Source: Lachnospiraceae bacterium (lineage in GTDB: Bacteria > Bacillota > Clostridia > Lachnospirales > Lachnospiraceae). From it: a stretch of 58,616 nucleotides of DNA. The position numbers were made by a program, and so were the translations under genes. This document shows positions 35,051 through 44,336 of this stretch, in pieces. Within the stretch, counting starts at the first letter, position 1. Every line of letters starts with the position of its first letter. Below the pieces are notes generated by a model, which saw nothing but the letters and a program-made list of their open reading frames with translations, was not told the origin of the DNA and did no database searches. The DNA is taken from the NCBI GenBank assembly GCA_022510605.1, contig JAFLTB010000007.1, forward strand, positions 1-58,616, read 5' to 3'.

Positions 35051-35977
35051 ATGGCGACATATTATATAGGAGTAGACGTGGGAGGAACTACAATCAAGAT
35101 GGGAATTTTTTCCGATACGGGAGAGTTGTTGGAAAAATGGGAAATTCCCACCAGACTGGAAAACCATGGTGAAAATATTCTCCCGGATGTGGTGGAGAGT
35201 ATGGAACAAAAACGGGCAGAACGCGGCGGTAACATCAAAGGGATTGGCGTGGGGATTCCCGGCCCGGTGACAGATGATGGCGTAGTGCTTAAATGTGCCA
35301 ATCTGGGATGGGATGTTTTTTCTGTGAAAAACACACTGGCAAGTCTTACGGGTGTAGGTAATGTCAAGGTGGGAAATGACGCTAATATTGCGGCTCTTGG
35401 AGAAATGTGGAAGGGCGGCGGCCGGGGCTATGACAGCATTGTTATGGTGACACTTGGCACCGGAGTAGGAGGCGGCATTATCCACAAGGGAAAAATACTG
35501 ACGGGAAGCCGGGGAGCCGGCGGTGAGATTGGCCACTTGAAGGTGGAGCTGGAAGAAACGGAAGTCTGTGGCTGTGGATGCCGGGGCTGCCTGGAGCAGT
35601 ATGCTTCCGCCACCGGTGTGGTTCGTCTGGCCAAAAAGTATATGAGGGAAGGCTCCTGTCTGTCCGATGCAAAAAGAATTACGGCTAAGATGGTCTTTGA
35701 TGGGGCCAAGGCAGGGGATGACTACTGCACGGAGATTGTGGAGCGTTTTGGGCGCTATCTGGGTGTGGCTTTGAGCAATGTGGCCCATGTGGCGGATCCG
35801 GAGGCCTTTGTGATTGGTGGAGGCGTATCCAAAGCCGGGCAGATTATTCTGGATGTAGTGCAGAAGTATTATGATGAAAATTCCATGTATGCACTGAAAG
35901 ATAAAGATTTCCATTTGGCAGAACTGGGAAATGATGCTGGTATTTACGGTGCTGTGCGGATGGTATTATTTCAATAA
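35051..35977 (+). CDS. glcK: Glucokinase (ROK family)
   Basis: Phosphorylates glucose to glucose-6-phosphate with ATP. 308 residues. ATP phosphate site DVGGTTIKMG at the N-terminus, the glycine-rich LGTGVGGGIIHKGKILTG, the EIGHL catalytic region, and the ROK zinc motif CGCGCRGCLEQYAS. AAAGGA upstream. It lies 31 bases after hprK, which fits its role feeding glycolysis under catabolite control. Confidence 0.94.
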   Translation: MATYYIGVDVGGTTIKMGIFSDTGELLEKWEIPTRLENHGENILPDVVESMEQKRAERGGNIKGIGVGIPGPVTDDGVVLKCANLGWDVFSVKNTLASLTGVGNVKVGNDANIAALGEMWKGGGRGYDSIVMVTLGTGVGGGIIHKGKILTGSRGAGGEIGHLKVELEETEVCGCGCRGCLEQYASATGVVRLAKKYMREGSCLSDAKRITAKMVFDGAKAGDDYCTEIVERFGRYLGVALSNVAHVADPEAFVIGGGVSKAGQIILDVVQKYYDENSMYALKDKDFHLAELGNDAGIYGAVRMVLFQ

Positions 35978-36003
35978 AGTATGAATAGAAAAAGAGGATT
36001 CGT

Positions 36004-36870
36004 ATGATTATATTAGAGCAGGAACCTATGAAGCGCCATACGACATTTCGCATTGGCGGGCCGGCGGCTTATTATATGGTGCCAGAGGAAGAAGAAGAAA
36101 TCCGCATAGCCATAGAATTTGCCAGGGAGAAAAACCTTCCCTACTATCTGCTGGGACGTGGCAGCAATGTGCTGTTCCATGATGATGGCTATCCAGGGGT
36201 TGTAATCGAAATAGGCCGTGGATTGGCAAAATTTGAAATGTATAAAGGCCTGGTGATGGCACAGGCAGGCATTTCCCTGAGTGCCATGGCTGCGAAGCTG
36301 GCGGAGGAAGGATTTACCGGTTTTGAATTTGCTGCAGGAATTCCTGGCACTCTGGGCGGGGCCATTACCATGAATGCAGGAGCCTATGGCGGTGAAATCC
36401 GGGACTGCATTGTCAGTGCCACGGTTTTGACGGAGGATGGCGATACACAGGTGCTCAGCCGGGAGGAATTGGAACTGGGCTATCGCAGCAGTCTTATCCA
36501 GAGAAGCAGCTATATTGTAAAAAGCGGGACTTTTAACTTCGAAGAGGGAGACCGGGAGGAAATTCAGGCAAAAATGAAAGAGTTAAATCAGAAACGCCGG
36601 GAAAAACAGCCATTGGAGTATCCCAGCGCTGGAAGCACGTTCAAGCGTCCGGAGGGACATTTTGCCGGAAAACTCATTGAGGATGCAGGACTGAAGGGAT
36701 ATCGTGTGGGAGATGCCCAGGTCTCGGAAAAGCATTGTGGATTTGTTGTCAATCGTGGGAGTGCTACAGCGGCCCAGGTTTGTCAGTTGATATCGGACGT
36801 CCAGAGGAAAGTACAAGAAGCCTTTGGGGTGGAGCTGGAGCCGGAAATTCGTTTTGTAGGGCCATTCTAA
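36004..36870 (+). CDS. murB: UDP-N-acetylenolpyruvoylglucosamine reductase
   Basis: FAD enzyme reducing UDP-GlcNAc-enolpyruvate to UDP-MurNAc in peptidoglycan synthesis. 288 residues. FAD-binding motifs GRGSNVLFHDDGYPG and AAGIPGTLGGAITMNAGAYGGEI; the catalytic serine is in SAGSTFKRP; the C-terminal end has HCGFVVN. It lacks the extra loop of the long (type I) enzymes. AGAGGA lies before the ATG, 26 bases after glcK. Confidence 0.96.
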   Translation: MIILEQEPMKRHTTFRIGGPAAYYMVPEEEEEIRIAIEFAREKNLPYYLLGRGSNVLFHDDGYPGVVIEIGRGLAKFEMYKGLVMAQAGISLSAMAAKLAEEGFTGFEFAAGIPGTLGGAITMNAGAYGGEIRDCIVSATVLTEDGDTQVLSREELELGYRSSLIQRSSYIVKSGTFNFEEGDREEIQAKMKELNQKRREKQPLEYPSAGSTFKRPEGHFAGKLIEDAGLKGYRVGDAQVSEKHCGFVVNRGSATAAQVCQLISDVQRKVQEAFGVELEPEIRFVGPF

Positions 36871-36915
36871 CAGGGGTTTCGGGAAAAAATACGGCAGGGA
36901 AAGTGAGGAATAGAC

Positions 36916-37809
36916 ATGAAATTTGTGATAGTGACAGGAATGAGCGGCGCCGGCAGAAGTTCGGTGATGCGTATATTAGAGGACGACGGATATTTTTGTG
37001 TGGACAACCTGCCGGTATCTCTGCTTCCTACCTTCATGCAGCTGACGGAAAATTCCAGCGAGCAGATTGAGCGGGTGGCGCTGGGACTGGACATCCGGGG
37101 CGGACAGAGTGCTTTGAAGGACGCTTCTTCTGTATTGAACCATCTGAAGGAGGAGGGACATGCCCTGGAAATCCTTTTTTTGGAGGCATCGACTCCCGTT
37201 ATTGTCAAACGCTATAAGGAGACCAGACGGATACATCCGCTGGCAGATGGCGGGCGGATGGACAAGGCCATTGAGGATGAGCGGGAACTTTTGATTAACC
37301 TGAAAAAACAGGCGGACTATATCATCGATACCAGCACTATGCTGATTCGGGAGCTGAAGCAGGAAATTGACCGCATTTTTATTGAGGAAGAAAATTTCTG
37401 CAATTTCTACCTGACCTTTGTTTCCTTTGGATTCAAATATGGAATCCCATCGGATGCGGATTTGGTATTTGATGTGCGTTTTCTGCCGAATCCTTTCTAT
37501 GTGGAATCGTTAAAGCCACAGACCGGCAATGATGCCGAGGTGTATGACTATGTAATGGCTTCGGAAAAGGCCAGGGAATTTCTGGTTAAGATGAAGGAAA
37601 TGCTGGATTTTCTCATTCCGAATTACATCATGGAGGGAAAGACCCAGCTGGTGATTGCCATTGGCTGTACGGGCGGGAAGCACCGTTCTGTGACGCTGAC
37701 CAATGCCATTCACAAAGAGTTTGAGAATACGGAATATGGATGCAAGAAGGAACATAGAGATATAGAGAAAGACAGGTTACGAAATATATGTCGTTCGCAG
37801 GAAAAGTAA
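36916..37809 (+). CDS. rapZ: RapZ/YvcJ nucleotide-binding protein
   Basis: P-loop protein of 297 residues, homologue of RapZ (an RNase adaptor and amino-sugar regulator in E. coli) and YvcJ (Bacillus). The nucleotide site has GMSGAGRSS (residues 8-16), an arginine in place of the usual lysine as in many family members. C-terminal signature GCTGGKHRSVTL. Upstream of murB's end by 45 bases; its last 22 bases overlap whiA. Whether it acts on RNA here is unknown. Confidence 0.94.
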   Translation: MKFVIVTGMSGAGRSSVMRILEDDGYFCVDNLPVSLLPTFMQLTENSSEQIERVALGLDIRGGQSALKDASSVLNHLKEEGHALEILFLEASTPVIVKRYKETRRIHPLADGGRMDKAIEDERELLINLKKQADYIIDTSTMLIRELKQEIDRIFIEEENFCNFYLTFVSFGFKYGIPSDADLVFDVRFLPNPFYVESLKPQTGNDAEVYDYVMASEKAREFLVKMKEMLDFLIPNYIMEGKTQLVIAIGCTGGKHRSVTLTNAIHKEFENTEYGCKKEHRDIEKDRLRNICRSQEK

Positions 37810-38711
37810 AAGAAGAATTACGGGAGCAGACCGGAAAAGCGAAGCACTGTCAGCTGGCGGAACTGGCGGCGCTGTTTGCCTGCTGTGGGCAGGTGGTAAT
37901 GGGGGAAGACGGCAGCGATATCATTCTCTTTACAACGGAAAACTTGACAGTTGCAAAAAAATGCTATATTTTAATTAAGAAAGCCTTTCATATTGTGCCG
38001 GATTTGTCAATCCGGGGGCATCATCAGTATCTACTCTATCTTTTGGAGGATCATGACGTGCTGGCCTTTATGGAAGCCCTTCGGGTTTTTGACGGTGCGT
38101 ATTTCGTATCGGAGGCGCTGATTCAGCGTTCCTGCTGTCTCAGGGCATTTTTACGGGGGCTTTTTCTGGCCATTGGTTCAGTTACGAATCCCAACAGTGG
38201 GTATCATCTGGAACTGGCGGCTGGAAGTCACGACCGCGCTGTTCAAATACAGGAGATGATGGGTGTTTTTGAACTGGAAGCAAAAATTACAGAGAGAAAG
38301 AAAAACTGTATCGTGTATATGAAAGAGGGTGCCAGTATCGTTGATTTTCTGAATGTGATTGGCGCTCATGTGGCACTGATGGAATTTGAAAATGTGCGGA
38401 TTTTAAAGGAGATGCGCAATTCCATCAACCGTCAGGTCAATTGTGAGACCGCCAATATTAAAAAGACGGTTTCGGCGGCTTCCCGCCAGACCAGTGATAT
38501 TCAGTATATCCATGATACAATTGGTTTTGGAACTCTTTCCGAGAATCTTGCTCAGATTGCCAGACTGCGTCTAGCCAATCCGGAAGTCTCTCTGAAGGAA
38601 CTGGGGGAAATGCTGAACCCGCCGATTGGGAAATCCGGGGTGAACCACCGGCTGCGGAAGCTAAGCGAAATAGCGGAAGGTCTGCGAAGACAAAGGAGTA
38701 CAGAGATCTGA
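37788..38711 (+). CDS. whiA: DNA-binding protein WhiA
   Basis: 307-residue sporulation and cell-division regulator: an N-terminal degenerate LAGLIDADG homing-endonuclease fold (RAFLRGLFLAIGSVTNP, LEAKITERKKNCIVYMKEG) and a C-terminal helix-turn-helix (VSLKELGEMLNPPIGKSGVNHRLRKL). Its start lies within the 3' end of rapZ, so translation is coupled. The rapZ-whiA-crh order is also that of Bacillus (yvcJ, yvcL, crh). Confidence 0.96.
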   Translation: MSFAGKVKEELREQTGKAKHCQLAELAALFACCGQVVMGEDGSDIILFTTENLTVAKKCYILIKKAFHIVPDLSIRGHHQYLLYLLEDHDVLAFMEALRVFDGAYFVSEALIQRSCCLRAFLRGLFLAIGSVTNPNSGYHLELAAGSHDRAVQIQEMMGVFELEAKITERKKNCIVYMKEGASIVDFLNVIGAHVALMEFENVRILKEMRNSINRQVNCETANIKKTVSAASRQTSDIQYIHDTIGFGTLSENLAQIARLRLANPEVSLKELGEMLNPPIGKSGVNHRLRKLSEIAEGLRRQRSTEI

Positions 38712-38768
38712 TTGCCGTTCCCGGTCTGGGATACGGCTGCTGTAGGAAACAGCAGGATGGAGGAAAAC

Positions 38769-39020
38769 ATGATTAGGAAAAGTATTGATGTCAGTGTGGA
38801 AAAGGAAGGAGCACGGCCCATTGCCATGCTGGTACAAGTGGCAAGTCAGTACAGGAGCAGTGTAAATATCTGCCAGGATAACAAGACGGTGAATGCCAAG
38901 AGTATCATGGGGATGATGACACTGGGACTGATTCCGGGACGGGCCCTGGAAATTACCGTAGACGGTGAAGATGAAGAAATTGCCATGAAAAGCATCGAGG
39001 AATATTTGACAGGAAAATAG
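38769..39020 (+). CDS. crh: HPr-like catabolite repression protein without the PTS histidine (Crh-like)
   Basis: 83 residues of the HPr fold. The regulatory serine is kept (Ser45 in NAKSIMGMMTLG), but the PTS phospho-histidine is absent: KEGARPIAMLVQ replaces the G-x-H-ARP motif, so the His15 place is Gly14. Crh in Bacillus has Gln there. It thus cannot pass phosphate in sugar transport, but can be a substrate of HprK and a CcpA partner. GGAGG is before ATG 38769. It closes the hprK cluster and is followed by a terminator. Confidence 0.88.
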   Translation: MIRKSIDVSVEKEGARPIAMLVQVASQYRSSVNICQDNKTVNAKSIMGMMTLGLIPGRALEITVDGEDEEIAMKSIEEYLTGK

Positions 39021-39026
39021 TAATAA

Positions 39027-39093
39027 AAAAAGAGGAACTGTCACACGGACGAAAGGACGGATGAGGACTGGTGTGTGGGACAGTTCCTTTTTT
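39027..39093 (+). terminator. Terminator after crh
   Basis: AGGAACTGTC (39033-39042) pairs with GACAGTTCCT (39079-39088), extended inward by ACAC/GTGT, with an A-run before and six T after. Confidence 0.85.
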
Positions 39094-39102
39094 GTAAGGG
39101 TA

Positions 39103-39119
39103 GTTAGCACGATGGCGCC
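39103..39119 (+). repeat. Dispersed short repeat, copy A
   Basis: GTTAGCACGATGGCGCC, between the crh terminator and dnaE. Related copies follow directly at the stop codons of pfkA (43675) and of the EamA transporter (51756, one base changed). Confidence 0.6.
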
Positions 39120-39152
39120 AATGTGCTATGCTGGTACAGAGGGGAGAAAAGG

Positions 39153-42100
39153 ATGAATTTTACACATTTACATGTTCATACGGAATACAGCCTTCTGGAC
39201 GGTTCCAGTAAAATAGGGGAGATTGTAAACCGGGCCAGGGAACTGGGAATGGACAGTCTGGCCATTACAGATCATGGCGTCATGTATGGCGTCATTGATT
39301 TTTACCGTGCTGCCAAAGCAGCAGGCATCAATCCGGTTATCGGATGCGAGGTCTATGTGGCGCCGGGCTCCCGCTTTGACAGAGAGCCGGGAAATGACAA
39401 TGAGGAACGGTATCACCATATGGTTTTGCTGGCGGAGAACAACACCGGCTATGCCAATCTGATGAAAATCGTATCCCGGGGGTTCACCGAGGGTTTTTAC
39501 TACCGTCCCCGGGTGGACTATGAGGTATTAGAAGAATTTCATCAGGGAATTATTGCGCTCAGCGCCTGCCTGGCCGGGGCAGTGCCCTCCCTTTTGCGCC
39601 GGGGGCTCTACCAGGAGGCAAAGGCGGAGGCTTTGAAACTGCAGAACCTGTTTGGGGAAGGGAACTTTTTCCTGGAGCTGCAGGACCACGGCATACCAGA
39701 CCAGCAGACCGTCAATCAGGGTCTGCTGCGTATGAATCAGGAAACGGGCATTGAGCTGGTGGCCACCAATGACGTTCACTATATTTACGATACCGATGCG
39801 GAGGCCCATGACATCCTGCTCTGTATACAGACCGGTAAGAAGGTGACAGACGAAAACCGGATGCGCTATGAGGGAGGCCAGTATTATCTGAAATCCCCGG
39901 AGGAGATGGCGGAGCTGTTTCCCTATGCCAAAGAGGCGTTGGAGAATACCCATAAAATTGCTTCTCGCTGTCATGTGGAAATTGAGTTTGGCGACTACAA
40001 GCTGCCCCGCTTTGATGTGCCGGAGGGCTATACCTCTGAATCGTATCTGCGCAGTCTCTGTGAGGAAGGGCTGGTGCGCCGTTATGGAGATGAGGCGGAC
40101 AAGCTTCGGGAGCGCCTGGATTATGAACTGGACACCATTGTTACCATGGGCTTTGTGGATTATTTTCTCATTGTGTGGGACTTTATCAAATATGCTAAGG
40201 ACAATGATATTCCTGTGGGGCCGGGCCGTGGCTCTGCGGCGGGAAGTCTGGTGGCATATTCTTTGAACATAACGGATATTATTGACCCGATTCACTACAA
40301 TCTGCTTTTTGAGCGGTTTCTTAACCCGGAGCGTGTAACCATGCCGGATATTGATGTGGACTTCTGCTATGAGAGACGGCAGGAGGTCATTGACTACGTG
40401 ACGAAAAAGTACGGGGAAAAACATGTGGTGCAGATTGTGACCTTTGGCACCATGTCCGCCCGGATGGTAATACGGGATGTGGGCCGTGTGCTGGACATGC
40501 CCTACGCCTATGTGGATTCCGTGGCAAAAGCCGTGCCCATGGAACTGGGGATTACCATTACCAAGGCGCTGCAGATGAACCCGGAATTAAAGCAGATGTA
40601 TGACCAGGACGAGCAGACGAAAAAACTCATCGACATGTCCCTGCGTCTGGAAGGCCTGCCGCGGCATACCTCCATTCATGCCGCCGGTATCGTCATCAGT
40701 CCCAAGGAGGTAGATGAATTTGTTCCCCTGTCCCGGGCGGCAGACGGAACCATCACCACCCAGTACACCATGGTGACACTGGAGGAGCTGGGGCTTCTGA
40801 AAATGGATTTTCTGGGACTTCGTACCCTGACAGTGATTAAGGACGCCGTAAATGGTGCCTTTGACATTGACCACATTAATTATGAAGACCCGGCCGTCTA
40901 TGAGATGATTTCCGCCGGACGAACCGAAGGTGTATTCCAGCTGGAAAGTGCGGGAATGAAAAGCTTTATGAAGGAGTTAAAGCCTCAGAGCATGGAGGAT
41001 ATTATTGCCGGTATCTCCCTGTACCGTCCGGGGCCTATGGATTTCATTCCGAAATATGTCCAGGGAAAAAATTCCCAGGGCAATATCCAGTATGACTGCC
41101 CGGAGCTGGAGCCGATTCTGTCTCCTACCTATGGCTGTATTGTGTACCAGGAACAGGTTATGCAGATTGTGCGGGATTTGGCAGGCTACAGTTATGGCCG
41201 AAGCGATTTGGTACGCCGTGCCATGTCAAAGAAAAAGGCCTCAGTAATGGAAAAGGAAAAAAATAATTTTATCTACGGCAACGAAGAAGAAGGAGTCGAG
41301 GGCTGTATCAAGCGGGGGATTCCCGAGGAGGTGGCCCGGAAAATCTATGACGACATGACGGATTTTGCCAAATATGCCTTTAACAAATCCCATGCGGCAG
41401 CCTATGCGGTGGTCTCCTACCAGACCGCTTACTTAAAATGCCACTATCCGGTAGAATTTATGGCGGCGCTTATGACTTCTTTTATGGAACATACTGGTAA
41501 AATTACAGAGTATATCATGAACTGCCGGCAGATGGGAATTGAGATTGTGCCGCCGGATATCAACGAGGGAGAGTATCGGTTTACTCCGGATGGCAATACG
41601 ATACGCTATGGACTGGCGGCCATCAAGGGAGTGGGCAAACCAGTGATAGATGAAATTGTGGAGGAGCGTCAGGCCGGGGGCCCCTATCAGTCCCTGAAGG
41701 ATTTCTGCCTGCGTGTATCCGCCAAGGCTATTAACAAGCGGACCATGGAGAGCTTTATCAAAGCGGGGGCTCTGGACAGTCTGCCAGGCACCAGAAAGCA
41801 GAAAATGAGCGTCTATGTCAGTGTCATTGACGGTGTGAGCCAGGAGCGCAAGCACACCATGAGCGGGCAGATGTCTCTCTTTGACTTTGCTGCTCCGGAG
41901 GAGCGGGAAGATTTTGACGTGGCACTGCCGGAGGTGGGCGAGTATGACAAGGAGATGATTCTTGCTTTTGAAAAAGAGGTGTTGGGCGTCTACATCAGCG
42001 GTCATCCGCTGGAGGAATATGTGTCGTTATTAGAGCGCAACATCACCCGCACCACGGCGGATTTTCTTCCTGCTGAGGGCGAAGAGGAGCCGAAGGTCAA

Positions 42101-42617
42101 GGATCAGGAGAGGGCAGTGATTGGCGGCATGATTACGGCCAAGACCGTAAAGACAACCCGCACGAACAACCTGATGGCCTTTATTACCATTGAAGATTTG
42201 TACGGTACGGCCGAGGTGATTGTTTTTCCCAAGGATTATGAGAAAAACCGCAATGTGCTGGAAGAGGACCGCAAGGTCTTTGTCCAGGGGCGCGTGACAG
42301 TGGAAGAGGACAAGCCGGCCAAGCTGATTTGCTCCCGGATTATTCCCTTTGATGAAATGGATAAGGAGCTGTGGATTCAGTGCCAGACCAAAGAGGAATA
42401 CATGGGGAAGGAGCCATGGCTGTTCCAGACGCTGGCAGCGTATGACGGCCGGGACGGAGTTAACATTTTTCTGTCTGGAATCCGGGCGAAAAAACGTCTG
42501 CCAAACAGCCATTCCACCCACGTCTGCCCGGAATTATTGGAGAAACTTTATGAAAAATTCGGGGCAGAAAATGTGAAAGTGGTGGAAAAGAGTATTGAAA
42601 AAAACTGGCAGTCATAG
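39153..42617 (+). CDS. dnaE: DNA polymerase III alpha subunit (DnaE type)
   Basis: 1154 residues, complete. PHP domain first (FTHLHVHTEYSLLDG), polymerase core with the catalytic aspartates in MPDIDVDFCYERR and a PGPMDF motif, helix-hairpin-helix (ALIKGVGKP-like AAIKGVGKPVIDEI), and an OB-fold near the end (AVIGGMITAKTVKTTRTNNLMAFITIEDLYG). Lacks the exonuclease domain of PolC, so it is the error-prone or primer-extending second replicase of Firmicutes. ATG 39153 is chosen by GGGGAG six bases upstream. Followed by pfkA, 87 bases away. Confidence 0.97.
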   Translation: MNFTHLHVHTEYSLLDGSSKIGEIVNRARELGMDSLAITDHGVMYGVIDFYRAAKAAGINPVIGCEVYVAPGSRFDREPGNDNEERYHHMVLLAENNTGYANLMKIVSRGFTEGFYYRPRVDYEVLEEFHQGIIALSACLAGAVPSLLRRGLYQEAKAEALKLQNLFGEGNFFLELQDHGIPDQQTVNQGLLRMNQETGIELVATNDVHYIYDTDAEAHDILLCIQTGKKVTDENRMRYEGGQYYLKSPEEMAELFPYAKEALENTHKIASRCHVEIEFGDYKLPRFDVPEGYTSESYLRSLCEEGLVRRYGDEADKLRERLDYELDTIVTMGFVDYFLIVWDFIKYAKDNDIPVGPGRGSAAGSLVAYSLNITDIIDPIHYNLLFERFLNPERVTMPDIDVDFCYERRQEVIDYVTKKYGEKHVVQIVTFGTMSARMVIRDVGRVLDMPYAYVDSVAKAVPMELGITITKALQMNPELKQMYDQDEQTKKLIDMSLRLEGLPRHTSIHAAGIVISPKEVDEFVPLSRAADGTITTQYTMVTLEELGLLKMDFLGLRTLTVIKDAVNGAFDIDHINYEDPAVYEMISAGRTEGVFQLESAGMKSFMKELKPQSMEDIIAGISLYRPGPMDFIPKYVQGKNSQGNIQYDCPELEPILSPTYGCIVYQEQVMQIVRDLAGYSYGRSDLVRRAMSKKKASVMEKEKNNFIYGNEEEGVEGCIKRGIPEEVARKIYDDMTDFAKYAFNKSHAAAYAVVSYQTAYLKCHYPVEFMAALMTSFMEHTGKITEYIMNCRQMGIEIVPPDINEGEYRFTPDGNTIRYGLAAIKGVGKPVIDEIVEERQAGGPYQSLKDFCLRVSAKAINKRTMESFIKAGALDSLPGTRKQKMSVYVSVIDGVSQERKHTMSGQMSLFDFAAPEEREDFDVALPEVGEYDKEMILAFEKEVLGVYISGHPLEEYVSLLERNITRTTADFLPAEGEEEPKVKDQERAVIGGMITAKTVKTTRTNNLMAFITIEDLYGTAEVIVFPKDYEKNRNVLEEDRKVFVQGRVTVEEDKPAKLICSRIIPFDEMDKELWIQCQTKEEYMGKEPWLFQTLAAYDGRDGVNIFLSGIRAKKRLPNSHSTHVCPELLEKLYEKFGAENVKVVEKSIEKNWQS

Positions 42618-42704
42618 TAAAATAATGATTGTATGTGGCTTATGTTGCGGAAAATTTTTATACAGATAACGATACATTTGGAATGAGCATTGGAGGAAAG
42701 TATT

Positions 42705-43679
42705 ATGGCGAAAGAAGTAAAGACAATTGGTGTACTGACCAGCGGGGGAGACGCTCCTGGCATGAATGCTGCCATCCGTGCGGTAGTACGTGCCGGTATT
42801 GCCAGCGGTCTGAAAGTAAAGGGAATCTGCCGCGGTTATGCGGGGCTTTTAGAAGAGGATATTATGGATATGGGTACCATGAGTGTTACAGATATTGTCC
42901 AGAGGGGTGGGACGATTTTATTTACCTCCCGCTGCAAGGAGATGCTCACGCCGGAGGGACAGAAAAAAGCGGCAGATATCTGTCGCAAACACGGTATTGA
43001 CGGTATTGTGGTAATTGGCGGTGACGGTTCCTTCCGTGGTGCACAGAAATTATCTGCAAACGGAATTAATACGATTGGTCTGCCGGGCACCATTGATTTG
43101 GATATTGCCTGTACGGAATACACCATTGGTTTTGATACAGCCTGCAACACGGCTATGGAAGCCATTGATAAGGTGCGTGACACCTCTGCGTCCCATGAGA
43201 GGTGCAGTATTATTGAGGTAATGGGCCGGACAGCCGGACACATCGCTCTCTGGTGTGGTATTTCCAACGGTTCGGAATACGTAATGATTCCAGAGCGTTA
43301 TGACAACGACGAGAAAAGAATTATCGATAAAATTCTCTCCAAACGGAGAATTGGAAAGAAGCATCACATTATTGTCAATGCAGAGGGAATCGGTGACTCC
43401 CACGGACTGGCTGAGCGGATTGAGGCAGCTACGGGAATTGAAACCCGTGCCACTGTCATCGGTCATATTCAGCGTGGCGGCAATCCTACCTGTCGTGACC
43501 GTGTGTACGCTTCTGCCATGGGTGCGCTGGCGGTAGACCTTCTGCTTGAGGGTAAGACAAACCGTGTAGTAGCATACCGGGATGGAGAATTCTGCGATTT
43601 TGATATTGATGAAGCACTGTCCATGACAAAGGACATTGACGAGCATCTGTTCAGCATGACCCGCCGACTCTCCCGTTAG
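42705..43679 (+). CDS. pfkA: ATP-dependent 6-phosphofructokinase
   Basis: Committing step of glycolysis, 324 residues. ATP site TSGGDAPGMNAAIRAVV, GGDGSFRGAQKL (Gly before Ser favours ATP over pyrophosphate), and the catalytic loop GTIDLDIACTEYTIGFDTA, where the usual Asn of TIDND is Leu. Later motifs EVMGR and RPTCRDR-type HIQRGGNPTCRDR are present. Start ATG 42705 after GGAGGAA. The dnaE-pfkA adjacency is common in Clostridia. Followed by a strong terminator. Effector response cannot be judged. Confidence 0.95.
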   Translation: MAKEVKTIGVLTSGGDAPGMNAAIRAVVRAGIASGLKVKGICRGYAGLLEEDIMDMGTMSVTDIVQRGGTILFTSRCKEMLTPEGQKKAADICRKHGIDGIVVIGGDGSFRGAQKLSANGINTIGLPGTIDLDIACTEYTIGFDTACNTAMEAIDKVRDTSASHERCSIIEVMGRTAGHIALWCGISNGSEYVMIPERYDNDEKRIIDKILSKRRIGKKHHIIVNAEGIGDSHGLAERIEAATGIETRATVIGHIQRGGNPTCRDRVYASAMGALAVDLLLEGKTNRVVAYRDGEFCDFDIDEALSMTKDIDEHLFSMTRRLSR

Positions 43680-43691
43680 CACGACAGTGCC
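43675..43691 (+). repeat. Dispersed short repeat, copy B
   Basis: GTTAGCACGACAGTGCC, starting with the last base before the pfkA stop TAG. Three differences from copy A. Confidence 0.5.
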
Positions 43692-43766
43692 ATCCTGCCA
43701 GGAGAGTGAGACGACTGCTTTTGGGCGGTCAAGTGATTATTTTTGAATACAGGAACGGAATAGAAA

Positions 43767-43800
43767 ACCCCCGGATGGTACTCCGGGGGTCTTTGTTTTG
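43767..43800 (+). terminator. Terminator after pfkA
   Basis: ACCCCCGGA (43767-43775) pairs with TCCGGGGGT (43782-43790), followed by CTTTGTTTTG. Confidence 0.85.
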
Positions 43801-43854
43801 TTGTTCATTAGGGAACTACACTATCTTTTTGCCAAATTGCCATAATAGAAAATT

Positions 43855-44112
43855 CTATTCTTCCATCTCTGGTTCTATCTCGGCCTCAGCCTCATCAGCA
43901 GCATCGTTCGCTTTGGCTGCGTCACTGTCCGGTGTGATGGTTACATAGTCCCGATTTTCTTCTTCCTCGTCATAGAGGTCGTTATCAAAATCATCGTCGT
44001 CGTAATCATCCAGATAATCTTTCATCAAAATGTTTTTCAGAAAATATAAAACTCCCCCAATTGCTGCAATGGCTGCTGAAACGCAAAGGAGAAATTTAAA
44101 AAACTTTTTCAT
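43855..44112 (-). CDS. Small acidic single-pass membrane protein
   Basis: 85 residues: a short basic start (MKKFFK), one TM helix (FLLCVSAAIAAIGGVLYFL), then an extremely acidic tail with long Asp/Glu runs and a few Tyr. GGATGG-type weak ribosome site upstream (GAAAGAAAGG). The family is not recognised, though acidic-tail small membrane proteins are common in Lachnospiraceae. Standing alone between two plus-strand units, with pfkA's terminator as a possible end on the minus side. Confidence 0.7.
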   Translation of the reverse strand: MKKFFKFLLCVSAAIAAIGGVLYFLKNILMKDYLDDYDDDDFDNDLYDEEEENRDYVTITPDSDAAKANDAADEAEAEIEPEMEE

Positions 44113-44336
44113 CTTATTTATCCATCCTTTCTTTCCGTATGTTATTATATCCCATACGTTTTTATTTATCCTTATTTTACGGGATTTTCAGAAAAAAGTA
44201 AAGGTTTTTTGGTAAAAGTGTTGAGAATATTTTAAAATTTAGGTTTTTTTTAGTAAAATTTAAGATTGTAAAATTGATACGATGGGTGTATAATTTCATT
44301 ATGTAATTATTGTAAAAGTTATTGTGGAGGTTTATT

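Noticed and set aside
34916-35914. 332-codon frame antisense to glcK
   Set aside because: Shadow of hprK-glcK coding; no motif and no ribosome site.
39528-40424. 298-codon frame antisense to dnaE
   Set aside because: Shadow of dnaE; no recognised domain.
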